Below, one piece after another: positions 1-9,295 of a DNA stretch of 64,000 nucleotides; positions within the stretch are counted from its first letter, which is position 1, and each line of letters begins with the position of its first letter. This DNA comes from Methanothrix soehngenii GP6. Its GTDB lineage: Archaea; Halobacteriota; Methanosarcinia; Methanotrichales; Methanotrichaceae. The position numbers were made by a program, and so were the translations under genes. The notes beneath the pieces were generated by a model. The model ran no database searches, was not told the origin of the DNA, and saw nothing but the letters and a program-made list of their open reading frames with translations. The stretch covers positions 2,914,001-2,978,000 of the forward strand of contig NC_015416.1 in assembly GCF_000204415.1 (NCBI RefSeq), written 5' to 3'.

Positions 1-76
1 GCGGAGCAGGCGATATGCCGAATGTTGATTCCAATTATCAGAAGCTTCATCCTATCTGACTCTCATAAGATCGTCA

Positions 77-724
77 TCACCATGAGAGGAGGCTGGTGTC
101 TGCACCAGGGGCGATTTGGTCATCATCCTCGTCCAAACCATCATCTGCAGCCTCATTCCCATACTCGCTCTTCTCATCTCCGCCTTCTTCATCCTTGGAG
201 CTGAATTCCGGATAGATGACCTCCTTCCCCCGAGAGGAGGGCACTATCTTCAGCCCCCCCTCAAACTCCCGGCCCAGCTCCTCGCCCTGAAAAAGCCGGT
301 CTAAGAATACCGCCAGCGCCGCCACCTCGGAATGGGGCTGGTTGCCCACAGCCACATTCCAGTCCGCCAACTGATACACCTCTGCCGGAACCTTCTCCGC
401 CCCCACCACGATCAGTATATCCTCGCTCTTGCGGATCTCATCGATCACATCGGGCAGATTCGAGCCGTACATGGTGAGGTGAACCACCTGACCACCGCTT
501 TCCTTCCAGCGAACGATCTCTCCCTTCCATGACGCATTCGGGGTGAGACGGAAGGCCCCTCCCCACCGCCTGGCTGCATCATTCAGGCTCTCCTCCACAT
601 GGGCATCGCGACCGCAAAGAAGCATCCCCTCCGCTCCAAAAGCCCGGGCGACCAGGCCCACATGGGTGGTGATCCTCTTATCCCTCTCCGGTCTATGCCC
701 CAGACGCAAAACCACTGCTCGCAC
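77..724 (-). CDS. tRNA (cytidine(56)-2'-O)-methyltransferase, aTrm56
   Basis: SPOUT-class methyltransferase that methylates the ribose of C56 in the T-loop of archaeal tRNAs, using S-adenosylmethionine. The N-terminus reads [20 protein letters not shown], the typical aTrm56 opening, followed by [11 protein letters not shown] and a central section ([18 protein letters not shown]) leading into the SAM-binding knot ([31 protein letters not shown], given here only as a landmark around residues 105-140). The 215-residue length is slightly above the usual size because of an acidic, low-complexity C-terminal tail (roughly residues 175-210) that looks dispensable. The start is GTG at 724; no strong Shine-Dalgarno is seen. 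It is divergent from the DHH gene at 838. Assignment is by family recognition; the acidic tail is the only oddity. Confidence 0.9.
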   Translation of the reverse strand: MRAVVLRLGHRPERDKRITTHVGLVARAFGAEGMLLCGRDAHVEESLNDAARRWGGAFRLTPNASWKGEIVRWKESGGQVVHLTMYGSNLPDVIDEIRKSEDILIVVGAEKVPAEVYQLADWNVAVGNQPHSEVAALAVFLDRLFQGEELGREFEGGLKIVPSSRGKEVIYPEFSSKDEEGGDEKSEYGNEAADDGLDEDDDQIAPGADTSLLSW

Positions 725-805
725 GGGCCAAAAGAATATGGTCTCCCTTATTTAGAGCCTTCCAGGATCCTGCTATCTCGTGCCCGAAACCGGGAACATC
801 CCGAA

Positions 806-817
806 GCTATAAATTCC
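806..817 (+). promoter_or_regulatory. TATA box of the DHH phosphoesterase gene
   Basis: The sequence gctataaattcc lies about 26 bases upstream of the ATG at 838. With the usual archaeal TATA-to-start distance this would put transcription initiation at or next to the start codon, so the mRNA is probably leaderless. No Shine-Dalgarno precedes this ATG, which agrees. Inferred from sequence only. Confidence 0.5.
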
Positions 818-837
818 TCCAAAACATCCCAAGAGCG

Positions 838-2994
838 ATGAATCAGTGTGAGAGATGCCAGGGCCGTGGAGTGCTCACGGTTGGAGAGAAGCCCTGCCCC
901 AACTGCAATGGCAAGGGAACGACCGAGTCCATCTCCCTGGGAGAGGCATCAGATAAGGACATGAAGTCTCTGATCGAGAGCGGCTCGGCGAAATGCAGCG
1001 TCTGTCAGGGTAGCGGCAAGATTCCGATCACCGAGATCTGCCCTGATTGCCATGGTCTTGGCCGGGAATACCTGTGCGTGGTCTGCAAGACAAAGCTGGA
1101 CAGCAAAAAAGAGCTGTGCGAGCGTTGTGCCAAAAAGCCGCTGGTCCACATCCTCGATCCGGCCTGCGACATCAGAGATATCTCCGTGGGGGAGATCTAC
1201 CAGGGCAAGGTCTCCGGTCTGGCAAACTTCGGGGCTTTTGTCGATCTATCCGATTCTGTGCGCGGCCTGGCCCACAACAAATATCTCAAGAGTCGGCCGG
1301 AAGCTGGCGACGCCATCATGGTGACGGTGAGAAACATCCTGCCTAATGGCAACATAGAGCTTGAGCCAGCAGAGCTGAAGGAGTACAACACCGTCGAAGT
1401 GGAAAAGGACCTTCCTCTATCCAAGGCATCTGATCTGCACAGCCAGGTGGGCAAGACGGTCATGATCAAGGGAGAGGTGATCCAGGTCAAGCAGACCGGC
1501 GGTCCGACCATCTTCACCCTGGCCGACGACAGCGGCCTGGTCTTCTGCGCTGCCTTCGAACGGGCCGGAGTGCGAGCGTACGCTGATATTGATAGCGATA
1601 TGATGGTCCGGGTCATCGGCGAGGTCAGCCTGCGCAATAACCAGGTTCAGGTGGAGATAAAATCCATGAAACGCCTCTGGGGAGGCGATGCCTCGGTAGT
1701 TAAAGACCAGATAGAGAAGGCCATTGACCTCCGGGCCGAGCCGGCCCAGACGGAGTTTTTGGTCAAAAGCGAGATCTTGGACCGGCTGCGTCCGGCGATG
1801 AAGGCGGTGGCCAAAGAGATCCGCCGCGCCGTCCTCAAGTCCCGGCCCATTGTGGTCCGCCATCATGCCGACGCTGATGGTATTTCCGCTGCAGTGGCCA
1901 TTGAGATGGCCATCCTTCCCCTGATTGCCGAGGTCAGCGGCCCGGATGCCGAGTACCACAACTACCGCCGCGCCCCCAGCAAAGCCCCATTTTACGAGCT
2001 GGAGGATGTAACCAAGGACCTGACATTTGCCCTGGAGGATCAGAGCCGGCACGGTCAGAAGATGCCTCTGATCGTTCTGATGGACAACGGCTCTACCGAG
2101 GAGGATGTTCCCGCCATGCGCCAGGCCCAGGTTTACGGCCTGGAGATGCTGGTGGTCGACCATCACCATCCCCACAAGATCGTAGACCAGTTCCTGGTGG
2201 CCCATGTCAATCCCGCCCACGCCGGAGGGGACTTCGGCCTGACCACGGGCATGCTGGCCACGGAGATCGCCCGCATGATCCATCCCGAGGTCGAGAACAA
2301 GATCCGTCATTTTCCGGCTGTATCCGCGGTGGGCGACCGCAGCGAGGCCCCGGAGGCTGATCTATACATCCGCCTGGTCGAGGACAGGTTCCCGAGAGAT
2401 GACCTCAAAAAGATCGCCCTCGCTTTAGACTATGAGGCCTTCTGGCAGCGCTTCAACGATGGACGGGGGCTGATAAACGACATCCTGTGCCTGGGAAGGC
2501 TTGACCGGCACCAGAAGATCGTCGAGCTTCTCTGCGAGCAGGCCAATGCTGCCATAGACGAGCAGCTCCGGGCGAGCATGGGCAATGTCAAGAGCACAAA
2601 GCTTCCCAATGGCATCATCATGAACGTCCTGGATGTGGAGAACTTCGCCCATAAGTTCACCTTCCCCCCGCCTGGCAAGACCTCAGGCGAGGTGCACGAC
2701 CGACTATGCCAGAAATATGATGGAAAGCCGGTGGTCACTATCGGCTATGGCCCGGATTTTGCAGTGTTGCGCAGCCGGGGAGTGAGGATGAACATCCCCC
2801 AGATGGTTAAAGAGCTGATGGAGGAGATCCCCAATGGAGGGGTCTCAGGAGGAGGTCATCTCGTCGTTGGTTCCATCAAGTTCGTAGGTGGGATGAGAAA
2901 AGAGGTCCTGGCGAAGCTGGCAGAGAAGATCGCTGCCTGCTCGGTGGATGAGGTTCCGCTGAAGGCTCCCGCATTGGGTGCAGAGGCAATTTGA
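838..2994 (+). CDS. Archaeal DHH-family phosphoesterase / RecJ-like protein with DnaJ-type zinc finger, S1 and OB domains
   Basis: A 718-residue archaea-specific RecJ-like protein of the COG1107 type. Domains in order: a DnaJ-like cysteine-rich region (residues 1-100) with four CxxCxGxG-type knuckles (CERCQGRG, CPNCNGKG, CSVCQGSG, CPDCHGLG) and two further CxxC pairs; an S1 RNA-binding domain (about 115-175, GKVSGLANFGAFVDLS); an OB-fold (about 210-280); and a DHH phosphoesterase core with RHHADADGIS near residue 340, VVDHHHPHK near 438 and the DHHA1 signature GVSGGGHLVVGS near 667. The metal ligands expected for a DHH nuclease are present. The nucleic-acid-binding modules suggest a nuclease acting on RNA or DNA ends, possibly linked to replication or repair; the exact substrate is not known from sequence. 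Confidence 0.88.
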   Translation: MNQCERCQGRGVLTVGEKPCPNCNGKGTTESISLGEASDKDMKSLIESGSAKCSVCQGSGKIPITEICPDCHGLGREYLCVVCKTKLDSKKELCERCAKKPLVHILDPACDIRDISVGEIYQGKVSGLANFGAFVDLSDSVRGLAHNKYLKSRPEAGDAIMVTVRNILPNGNIELEPAELKEYNTVEVEKDLPLSKASDLHSQVGKTVMIKGEVIQVKQTGGPTIFTLADDSGLVFCAAFERAGVRAYADIDSDMMVRVIGEVSLRNNQVQVEIKSMKRLWGGDASVVKDQIEKAIDLRAEPAQTEFLVKSEILDRLRPAMKAVAKEIRRAVLKSRPIVVRHHADADGISAAVAIEMAILPLIAEVSGPDAEYHNYRRAPSKAPFYELEDVTKDLTFALEDQSRHGQKMPLIVLMDNGSTEEDVPAMRQAQVYGLEMLVVDHHHPHKIVDQFLVAHVNPAHAGGDFGLTTGMLATEIARMIHPEVENKIRHFPAVSAVGDRSEAPEADLYIRLVEDRFPRDDLKKIALALDYEAFWQRFNDGRGLINDILCLGRLDRHQKIVELLCEQANAAIDEQLRASMGNVKSTKLPNGIIMNVLDVENFAHKFTFPPPGKTSGEVHDRLCQKYDGKPVVTIGYGPDFAVLRSRGVRMNIPQMVKELMEEIPNGGVSGGGHLVVGSIKFVGGMRKEVLAKLAEKIAACSVDEVPLKAPALGAEAI

Positions 2995-3042
2995 TCCTCC
3001 TCATCCTGAATATCATCGGCATCTTTTCTCTATAATATCCCT

Positions 3043-6000
3043 TTATCCTCCAAAAGTCCTTTCTATGAGGCCCCTTCCTTTATCTTTGACATAGCTGTGC
3101 ATGACCTCCTGGAGCATAGCTACGAACTGATCCTGGCTAAAGTTGAGCTGCGAGGCCAGCCGCTCCACCACCGGCTCGATGTTCTTGACCTCATCGCTAT
3201 TGATGCTTCTCAAGACCACTGCAGATAAAGCCATGAGGCGGAGCCCTTCCTGGATCCTGTCCATCTGCACCGCCAGGGCGCCGAGCTGAAAGAGCGCTCC
3301 TGCCTCACCCGCCTGATCTTTCAGTTCCTGATAGACCTGCAAAGCCTCCCGGAAATGCTCCGCGGCCATTTCCATCTCCCCTGCCTGAGAGCTGATCATT
3401 CCCAATCCATGCAGGCTGGCGGCCATCCCTTTGCGGTCGCCCAGATCCCTGGTGATGGCCAGGGCACAATCAAGCTCCTCTGTTGCCCGAGCAAGCTCTC
3501 CGGTCTCCCGGTCAACATCGGCCAGATAAAAGAGCAGTACCGCCTCACCTGCTCGATCTTTTGCCTCTCTGGCCAGCTCCAGGGATCGGGCCAGCCTGGG
3601 CCAGGCAGAATCGTAGTGGCCTTGCATCATATCGATATTCGCCATCTCCTGCAAGACCGCAGCCTCCCCCATCCTATCTCCCAGATCCTCAAGGATCCGG
3701 GCAGCCCTCTCCAGCTTATCTTTAGCCGCAGAGCCGCTCTTCCGTGACATATCAATGGAGGCCAGAGCCTGCAGAACTGCTGCCTCTCCCCGCTGGTCTT
3801 TCTGGCCCAGATGAATCTGTAGAGCTTTCTCTAAGCTCTCCTCAGCCAGATCATACTCTCCCCGGCCAAGCTGGATCATGCCCAGCCCTTGATAGCTGAA
3901 GGCATCCGGAGCCATATCCAGGGCCTTTTTGTACCACTGGGCAGCATTCTCAAGATCCATCTGATGAGCATAGGCCTGGGCGATCCAATTCATTGAATCC
4001 TTGTCCGGCTCCAGCTCCAGTATCTCTCTGTTCAGCCTTATCAGCTCGGTGTAGTATCCCCTCCGATCCAGGTAGCTGCTGATCCTGGCGGTCACCCTCC
4101 TCGCCTCAGCCAGGTCGCCGGCCTCCAGATAGTGCCCCCGCGCCTCTAAGAGGCCGTCCAGACGGAACAAGAAAAGCTCCGGGGAGCGGCCCGATTCCGC
4201 CATCTCCTCCAGAAATCGGCCTGCCCTCTTATGAGCCTCTCTTATCTCCTCCGGGCTCAACCCCTCTCGAAGGGCAGGGCGAGCGGAGGAATGAACCGCC
4301 CACAGATTGCCGGTCTTATAGCAGAGCGACAGCTCCTCCCAGAGGGGCAAGCTCTCGGCTATGCTCTCCAGATCGGTCCCGGCTGCGGCTGTAAAGCCTG
4401 CCGGGCTCATTGCTACATCGTAGACCGCTATGCGTTGGAGGGCCAGGAGAGACTCGGGGCTGAGGCACTCGGCGAGCCTAGCCAGGGGATCGACATCTTT
4501 TGGCAGCCCTCTGGCCAGAGCGCTGCGGATCTGCTCTAATTTAGACGGATCTCTCTCGTAGAGGGAATAGAGGTCCGACAGGGCATCGAATGCGATCTCG
4601 CCTTTGCGGTAGCCATCAGCTATAATTCTATCCTGGAGCATGAACCTCAGGAAAGCTGCTTGAGAGAGCCGATCCAGCTTCCAGTTTCTAGCCAGACGGG
4701 GCAGAATGGAGGCATCCGCAGGGACCTTTTGTGAGGAGATGATCGCCCGGCTGGAATGGAGGCCTTTAGTCATCTGATGGAAAAGCTCGCCAAGATGAGG
4801 ATCCGAGATCCTGCCCGTCTTCTCCTCAAGATCGAGGTCATCCCAGAATATGAGTATGCGGTTGGATCGGAGAAGCTCCATCAAAACAGCCAGCCTCTCA
4901 TTAACCGGGAGCGATGAATCTAAGAGCCTCTTTGTCCCCTCCAGTCCTTGATACTCTCCTGCCGCTGCCAGCTGCAGGCCTGCTGCTTCTATCAGTCGGG
5001 CAGAGCTTATGGGGTTGTGGGCAGTGCCTCCCAGAGGCAGCACAAAGTAGCCTGATGCGGCCAGCATTCTGGCCAGGAAATTGGCAAGAGCGCTCTTCCC
5101 TCGGCCAAGCTCGCCAGTGATGATCAGAGCGTTGACCGCACCCTGTCTCAAATCGGGATAGAGTCGAAGCAAATCTTTTCTTCTGTCAAGAAAACCCCTG
5201 GCATGTCCTTCCGTCATCCCAGGCATTGGAGGAAGCTCTTGGTATCTTGTTTTTATCTCCTCTCTCTTCTTATTGGGATCGAAGAGACCTGTTGGCTCTC
5301 TGACGGCATAAATAAAGGGATAGGCCTGTATCGCTCCCTTCTTCTCCTCCTTTTCTTCCAAGCCTTCTTTCAGCATCCTCTGCCCGGTCCTCCATATGGC
5401 TTCATCTGCAGATGCGCCCAGGGAAAGAGAGCGAACGATCTCCTGAGGGGCGACGGTACCATTCCAGGCTACAGCCATGAGCAGATCTTCTGCCAGCCTC
5501 TGGCAGAGAAGCTCCCTGGCAGGGTCAGGGCCATTCCCTTCCCCTCCAATAATTATGCACTCAACCCCGCCACTCTTCAGAACGGGAGCTATCTCCTCTG
5601 CAGATCTCAGGTCAAGCTTGCCCGCAGGATCCATGAAGGCTAGCCTTGCCTCTCCCCCGGAGACTTCGCCGGACAGTTTTGCCTCACCGGAAAGGTATAC
5701 CAGATGAGGCTGAAAAGACTCAATGCTGCTTTTCAGCTCCTCGAAGGAGGCGGTCTCGCCCATCTCCAGGTGGATATCTAATCCCTGCACCGCCTTGAGA
5801 AGGGACAGCTCCTCCTCCTCAAAATGCTGCAGATTGGTGGAGAAAAAGAGCATTCTCAAGGGGCCTCTTCTCAGTTCAGAGGGCTGAGAGAGAAATGGTG
5901 CAGGAAGGGATGAGCTGGCGGGCCGGCCACCTTCCATTGGCACGCGCAGGACGGCAAAATCCGGGGATGAGCCATCGGCCATATCCTCAAATCCCGGAAG

Positions 6001-6339
6001 GCGGAGAAGCTCCCAGGGGAGCAGCAGGATCTGGGGTATGCTCGATACCACAATCAGCCGTCCCCCAGATAGGATCTTCGGCCCCAGCTCCTGCCAGCCC
6101 GGCTGAAAAAATAGGCGGAAGATGCTCTCGCCCAGGAGATGAAGGTAGCTATTCTTCCCTTTTTTGCCGTTAGAAAAGAAAGACGCATACTGAGAGGATA
6201 TCTCTCTGGCCTCCATAGCCTCAACCGGGTTGAGCCGTCTGTTCATGACCACCTCCCCGTCCACTGCTATTCTTATTTCAAAGGCCCTGGCGGCAGCAGT
6301 GCCCGTCTCCCAAATCTCAATGATAGTATCCTTTTGCAT
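3043..6339 (-). CDS. STAND-type NTPase with degenerate CHAT-like N-terminus and C-terminal TPRs
   Basis: 1098 residues in three parts. Residues 1-330 resemble a CHAT (caspase-HetF-associated TPR) domain, with the typical LPWELL motif near 105, but the usual catalytic positions look lost: where active CHAT proteases have a GHG-type histidine motif this protein has LVYLSGEA (near 215), and the cysteine strand reads CIIIGGEGNG. Residues 400-760 are a P-loop signal-transduction ATPase with Walker A GELGRGKSALANFL (near 405) and Walker B ILIFWDDLDL (near 500). From about 770 to 1040 there are TPRs. Such proteins act as ligand-gated switches in signalling or defence. No partner gene is adjacent: it converges with the DHH gene and diverges from the protease at 6649. 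The effector role is uncertain because the protease site seems degenerate. Confidence 0.75.
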   Translation of the reverse strand: MQKDTIIEIWETGTAAARAFEIRIAVDGEVVMNRRLNPVEAMEAREISSQYASFFSNGKKGKNSYLHLLGESIFRLFFQPGWQELGPKILSGGRLIVVSSIPQILLLPWELLRLPGFEDMADGSSPDFAVLRVPMEGGRPASSSLPAPFLSQPSELRRGPLRMLFFSTNLQHFEEEELSLLKAVQGLDIHLEMGETASFEELKSSIESFQPHLVYLSGEAKLSGEVSGGEARLAFMDPAGKLDLRSAEEIAPVLKSGGVECIIIGGEGNGPDPARELLCQRLAEDLLMAVAWNGTVAPQEIVRSLSLGASADEAIWRTGQRMLKEGLEEKEEKKGAIQAYPFIYAVREPTGLFDPNKKREEIKTRYQELPPMPGMTEGHARGFLDRRKDLLRLYPDLRQGAVNALIITGELGRGKSALANFLARMLAASGYFVLPLGGTAHNPISSARLIEAAGLQLAAAGEYQGLEGTKRLLDSSLPVNERLAVLMELLRSNRILIFWDDLDLEEKTGRISDPHLGELFHQMTKGLHSSRAIISSQKVPADASILPRLARNWKLDRLSQAAFLRFMLQDRIIADGYRKGEIAFDALSDLYSLYERDPSKLEQIRSALARGLPKDVDPLARLAECLSPESLLALQRIAVYDVAMSPAGFTAAAGTDLESIAESLPLWEELSLCYKTGNLWAVHSSARPALREGLSPEEIREAHKRAGRFLEEMAESGRSPELFLFRLDGLLEARGHYLEAGDLAEARRVTARISSYLDRRGYYTELIRLNREILELEPDKDSMNWIAQAYAHQMDLENAAQWYKKALDMAPDAFSYQGLGMIQLGRGEYDLAEESLEKALQIHLGQKDQRGEAAVLQALASIDMSRKSGSAAKDKLERAARILEDLGDRMGEAAVLQEMANIDMMQGHYDSAWPRLARSLELAREAKDRAGEAVLLFYLADVDRETGELARATEELDCALAITRDLGDRKGMAASLHGLGMISSQAGEMEMAAEHFREALQVYQELKDQAGEAGALFQLGALAVQMDRIQEGLRLMALSAVVLRSINSDEVKNIEPVVERLASQLNFSQDQFVAMLQEVMHSYVKDKGRGLIERTFGG

Positions 6340-6648
6340 TCATGGATGATATGGCTGGATGCGATATATAATTTCTCAGCCTGCAGTTGGCTGCACAATA
6401 TAAATCCGCATCAGGAGTTATCCTTTTCACGATTCCTTCTCCAATTGGTTTATCGAAAAACATGGGCGATCTGCAATTGATCGTAGCTCATGCTATTTTA
6501 GACGTGCATATGCTTAGAAATATTTTAATAGTATTAGGATTACCATAAAGGCTCAGGGATTGGATAAAATAAGCAGATATTCAGATCGAATCGACTATGA
6601 GACGGCGCGATAGGATCGGAGAACTTTAATCATTATGCGGTGGTTGAG
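6340..6648. other. Divergent intergenic region
   Basis: About 310 bases between the divergent STAND and protease genes. An AT-rich stretch near 6512-6535 (aaatattttaatag) could be a TATA element for the protease gene. No conserved ORF or RNA gene was recognised. Confidence 0.4.
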
Positions 6649-7563
6649 ATGATGACGATACTCTTGAAAGATCTGGGAATGAAATCAAAGAACGGCGAGA
6701 AGACAAAAGGAATGGGCTGGCGACCAGAGCTTCCGGACTTAAGAGACTATACCTTCCAGACAAAGGAGGTAGCAGATATCCTCGGCCCTCTTAAGCTTTC
6801 CAAAGTGGCGGTCTCCACCCTTCCCACATCGGTTGATCTCAGAAAATGGTTCCCACCGATAGAGGATCAAGGCGACCTGGGCTCATGCACTGCAAACGCT
6901 GGCGTAGGAGTCTTTGAGTATTTCGAGCGAAGGGCATTCGGAGAGCATATCGATGCCTCGAGGCTGTTTCTCTATAAGGTGACGAGAAATTTGATGCAGG
7001 AGAGAGGAGATACTGGTGCTTATATCCGGACGACCATGGGAGCGATGGCACTATTTGGCGTCCCACCGGAGAGATACTGGCCATACGATATATCAAAGTT
7101 CGATGAGGAGCCCTCAGCATTCCTCTTCGGTTTCGCGGACAATTACAAAGCTCTCAAGTATGTGAACCTCGATCCGCCCGGAACCACCCCCACCAAGCTT
7201 CTGTCTAACATCAAGACGAATATAGCGGCGGGAATTCCCTCAATATTCGGATTCACTGTTTACGATTCGATCAGCCAGGCTGGAAGCACCGGCAAGATCC
7301 CCTATCCCTGCAGCAATGAAAGCGTGCAAGGCGGCCATGCTATAATTGCAGTGGGCTATGATGACAAGATGAAGATCAAGAACAGCAATTGCGGTGCCGA
7401 GACCACCGGTGCTCTCATGATAAGAAACTCCTGGGGAGAGCTATGGGGCGACGAGGGATATGGATGGTTGCCATATGATTATGTTCTGACCGGACTGGCT
7501 GATGATTGGTGGACTCTCATAAAGGGATCATGGATTGAGACCGGGCAGTTTGAGTATGTATAA
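6649..7563 (+). CDS. C1-family (papain-like) cysteine peptidase
   Basis: A papain-fold peptidase of 304 residues from the ATG at 6649, which follows a GGTGG ribosome-binding site; GTG at 6640 is an alternative in-frame start. The catalytic triad is visible: Cys80 in DQGDLGSCTANA (with the oxyanion Gln just upstream), His230 in GGHAIIAVGYD and Asn260 in IRNSWGELWGDEGYGW. The propeptide is short and there is no signal peptide, so it is probably cytoplasmic or secreted by an unknown route. The next gene, 48 bases downstream on the same strand, encodes a chagasin-type inhibitor of exactly this peptidase class, so the two are likely co-expressed. Natural substrate unknown. Confidence 0.9.
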   Translation: MMTILLKDLGMKSKNGEKTKGMGWRPELPDLRDYTFQTKEVADILGPLKLSKVAVSTLPTSVDLRKWFPPIEDQGDLGSCTANAGVGVFEYFERRAFGEHIDASRLFLYKVTRNLMQERGDTGAYIRTTMGAMALFGVPPERYWPYDISKFDEEPSAFLFGFADNYKALKYVNLDPPGTTPTKLLSNIKTNIAAGIPSIFGFTVYDSISQAGSTGKIPYPCSNESVQGGHAIIAVGYDDKMKIKNSNCGAETTGALMIRNSWGELWGDEGYGWLPYDYVLTGLADDWWTLIKGSWIETGQFEYV

Positions 7564-7611
7564 TATAGAAAGATATTTCCCTTTTTAGCGCCTATTATCA
7601 CTGGTGATCCA

Positions 7612-7887
7612 ATGAACGCGAGCTTGAACGTGGAGTTCACCTTATCGCTCGAATCGAATCCCACTACCGGTTATGTATGGGAGGCAACATTCGACAGAGC
7701 CTTTCTTGAGCTGAAGAAAAAGGAATTCAAAGAATCCGATGGAGAATCGGTTGGATCCGGCGGAATAGAGACATTAACCTTTGTCCCGATCAAGGCAGGA
7801 AGGACAGAGATAACCATGGTTCACAAGAGGCAGTGGGAGAATATCCCTCTGGAAAGAAGATCATTCCCAATCCAGATCACAAAGTGA
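7612..7887 (+). CDS. Chagasin-like (I42 family) cysteine peptidase inhibitor
   Basis: A 91-residue protein with the three-loop signature of I42/chagasin inhibitors. NPTTGY at residues 16-21 is the L4 wedge loop, a glycine-rich loop GSGG sits at 48-51, and KRQW at 72-75 is in the place of the usual RPW loop. Chagasins inhibit papain-family peptidases by inserting these loops into the active-site cleft. The start ATG is preceded by GGTGATC. No signal peptide is seen, matching the neighbouring peptidase, which also lacks one. The pair is likely an enzyme-inhibitor unit. The only departure from the consensus is the RPW loop. Confidence 0.87.
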   Translation: MNASLNVEFTLSLESNPTTGYVWEATFDRAFLELKKKEFKESDGESVGSGGIETLTFVPIKAGRTEITMVHKRQWENIPLERRSFPIQITK

Positions 7888-8044
7888 AAGACAGCAGCGG
7901 AATCGCATCACAAAGGCGATCTCGAAATGGAAAGGTTCCGCTACGAAGACCGCCTTCGTAAGGATCATGCCTGTTTTGGGCGATCGGTTTAAATACAGTG
8001 AGCTTGAACGGAGTTCGGATTAATATTATCTCGGAGGATGTTTA

Positions 8045-8677
8045 TTGGCTAGAAGATCGCAGAGAAAGGCTGATAGCAGAAAGGCCAAACAGTGGTATAA
8101 GGTTGTAAGTCCGGAGATGTTCGGAAGGGTTCCCTTTGGAGAGACGATCGCCAACGATCCCGAGAGGATTGTGGGAAGGATCATCGAGACCACCTTAGGA
8201 GACCTCACCAACAACTTCTCCAAGCAGAATACCAAGCTAAAGTTCAGAGTGGACCGTGTAGCTGGTGACTCGGCATATACGAAGTTCCTGGGCCATGAGA
8301 TGACCACAGATTATGTGCGCTCTCTGGTCAAGAGAAGAACCTCTCGCATTGATTCCATCGTAGATGTAACCACGACCGACGGCTACACCGTCAGGATCAA
8401 GCCCAGCTGCTTTACAGTTAAAAGGGCACGGGCAAACCAGGTCAAGTGCATTAGAGATCTCTCAAAGAGCGTCGTCATGGAGAGGTCGAAGAACCTGGAC
8501 TTAAATCAGCTGATCCAGGATGTGGTGGGTGGAAAGATCTCTCTGGACATTTATAAGGAAGCCAAGGTGATCTACCCCTTGAGAAGGGTAGAGGTACGAA
8601 AGACTGAGATCAGAACTGAGCCCGCATTGTCTGTGCCTGAGCCAGCGGCACCAGCTGCTCCGCCGGCATCATCCTGA
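8045..8677 (+). CDS. rps3ae: 30S ribosomal protein S3Ae (eS1)
   Basis: Small-subunit ribosomal protein of the archaeal/eukaryotic eS1 family. The basic N-terminus ARRSQRKADSRKAKQWYKVV, the segment GRIIETTLGDLTNNFSKQNT and the core TTTDGYTVRIKPSCFTVKRA are characteristic. 210 residues is a normal length. The start is TTG at 8045 with a GGAGG Shine-Dalgarno six bases upstream (8034-8038). The C-terminus is an Ala/Pro-rich tail. It stands alone as a single transcription unit. Confidence 0.95.
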   Translation: MARRSQRKADSRKAKQWYKVVSPEMFGRVPFGETIANDPERIVGRIIETTLGDLTNNFSKQNTKLKFRVDRVAGDSAYTKFLGHEMTTDYVRSLVKRRTSRIDSIVDVTTTDGYTVRIKPSCFTVKRARANQVKCIRDLSKSVVMERSKNLDLNQLIQDVVGGKISLDIYKEAKVIYPLRRVEVRKTEIRTEPALSVPEPAAPAAPPASS

Positions 8678-8691
8678 GGCTTATTGTGGCC

Positions 8692-8708
8692 AGATCCATC
8701 TTGGATCT
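8692..8708. terminator. Small perfect hairpin downstream of rps3ae
   Basis: AGATCCA, three bases, TGGATCT form a perfect 7-bp stem 14 bases after the eS1 stop codon. It may act in 3'-end formation or mRNA stability; there is no long T-run directly after it, so this is tentative. Confidence 0.35.
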
Positions 8709-8877
8709 ATGATTCAATCGGATCGAATCTGCATCAGCTTGGCGCCCCTCTTGTACATTGCGGGAAGGGCGCTGGCTTGAGAATTTCTCGGCCATAAGTG
8801 TGGTCAGCTTTGCTTTTATTCTGATAAAGACATCTTCTATAGAAGAAGATATATTCCACTAAGGGATCATTCGTTTC

Positions 8878-9273
8878 ATGAAGCTGGTCATCATATTGGC
8901 AATATGCCTTGCCCTTTTCTCGGCAGGGTGCATGGAGAAGGAAGACAGTGGCGGCGCAAAAGACAGCGCCGCAGGGGCCTCAGAGCCAGTTGGACATGCT
9001 GACACTGAAATGATAAAAGTGACCATTACCTCACCTGATGCCGGGCAGATCATCAAGGGTGATGAGGATATAAGCTTTGAAGGCTCTGCAAAAGGTGGCG
9101 AAGGAGATCTGAGCTACGAATGGAGCTCGAGCATTGATGGAAAGCTGTCCACCAGCCGGTCCTTCAAGCAGAATCCAATAGAGCTTGAAAAGGGTGGACA
9201 TATCATCATTCTCAAGGCCATGGATGAGAGCGGCAAATCCGGACAGGGCAGCGTCCAGGTCGAGGTGATGTAG
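8878..9273 (+). CDS. Small lipoprotein with Ig/PKD-like domain
   Basis: 131 residues. A lipoprotein signal MKLVIILAICLALFSAGC places the lipidated cysteine at residue 18, followed by a short acidic/Gly/Ala-rich linker and one beta-sandwich domain. The repeated phrases ITSPDAGQIIKGDEDISFEG and LSYEWSSSIDGKL are typical of bacterial and archaeal Ig-like/PKD-like surface domains. It is probably anchored on the outer face of the membrane. It converges on the phosphorylase gene, whose end lies 22 bases away. No specific function can be given. Confidence 0.65.
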   Translation: MKLVIILAICLALFSAGCMEKEDSGGAKDSAAGASEPVGHADTEMIKVTITSPDAGQIIKGDEDISFEGSAKGGEGDLSYEWSSSIDGKLSTSRSFKQNPIELEKGGHIIILKAMDESGKSGQGSVQVEVM

Positions 9274-9295
9274 GGCTACAGTTCCAGGGGCTTTT

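Noticed and set aside
1417-2310. A 297-codon minus-strand open frame
   Set aside because: It is fully antisense to the DHH phosphoesterase gene, with no recognisable domain.
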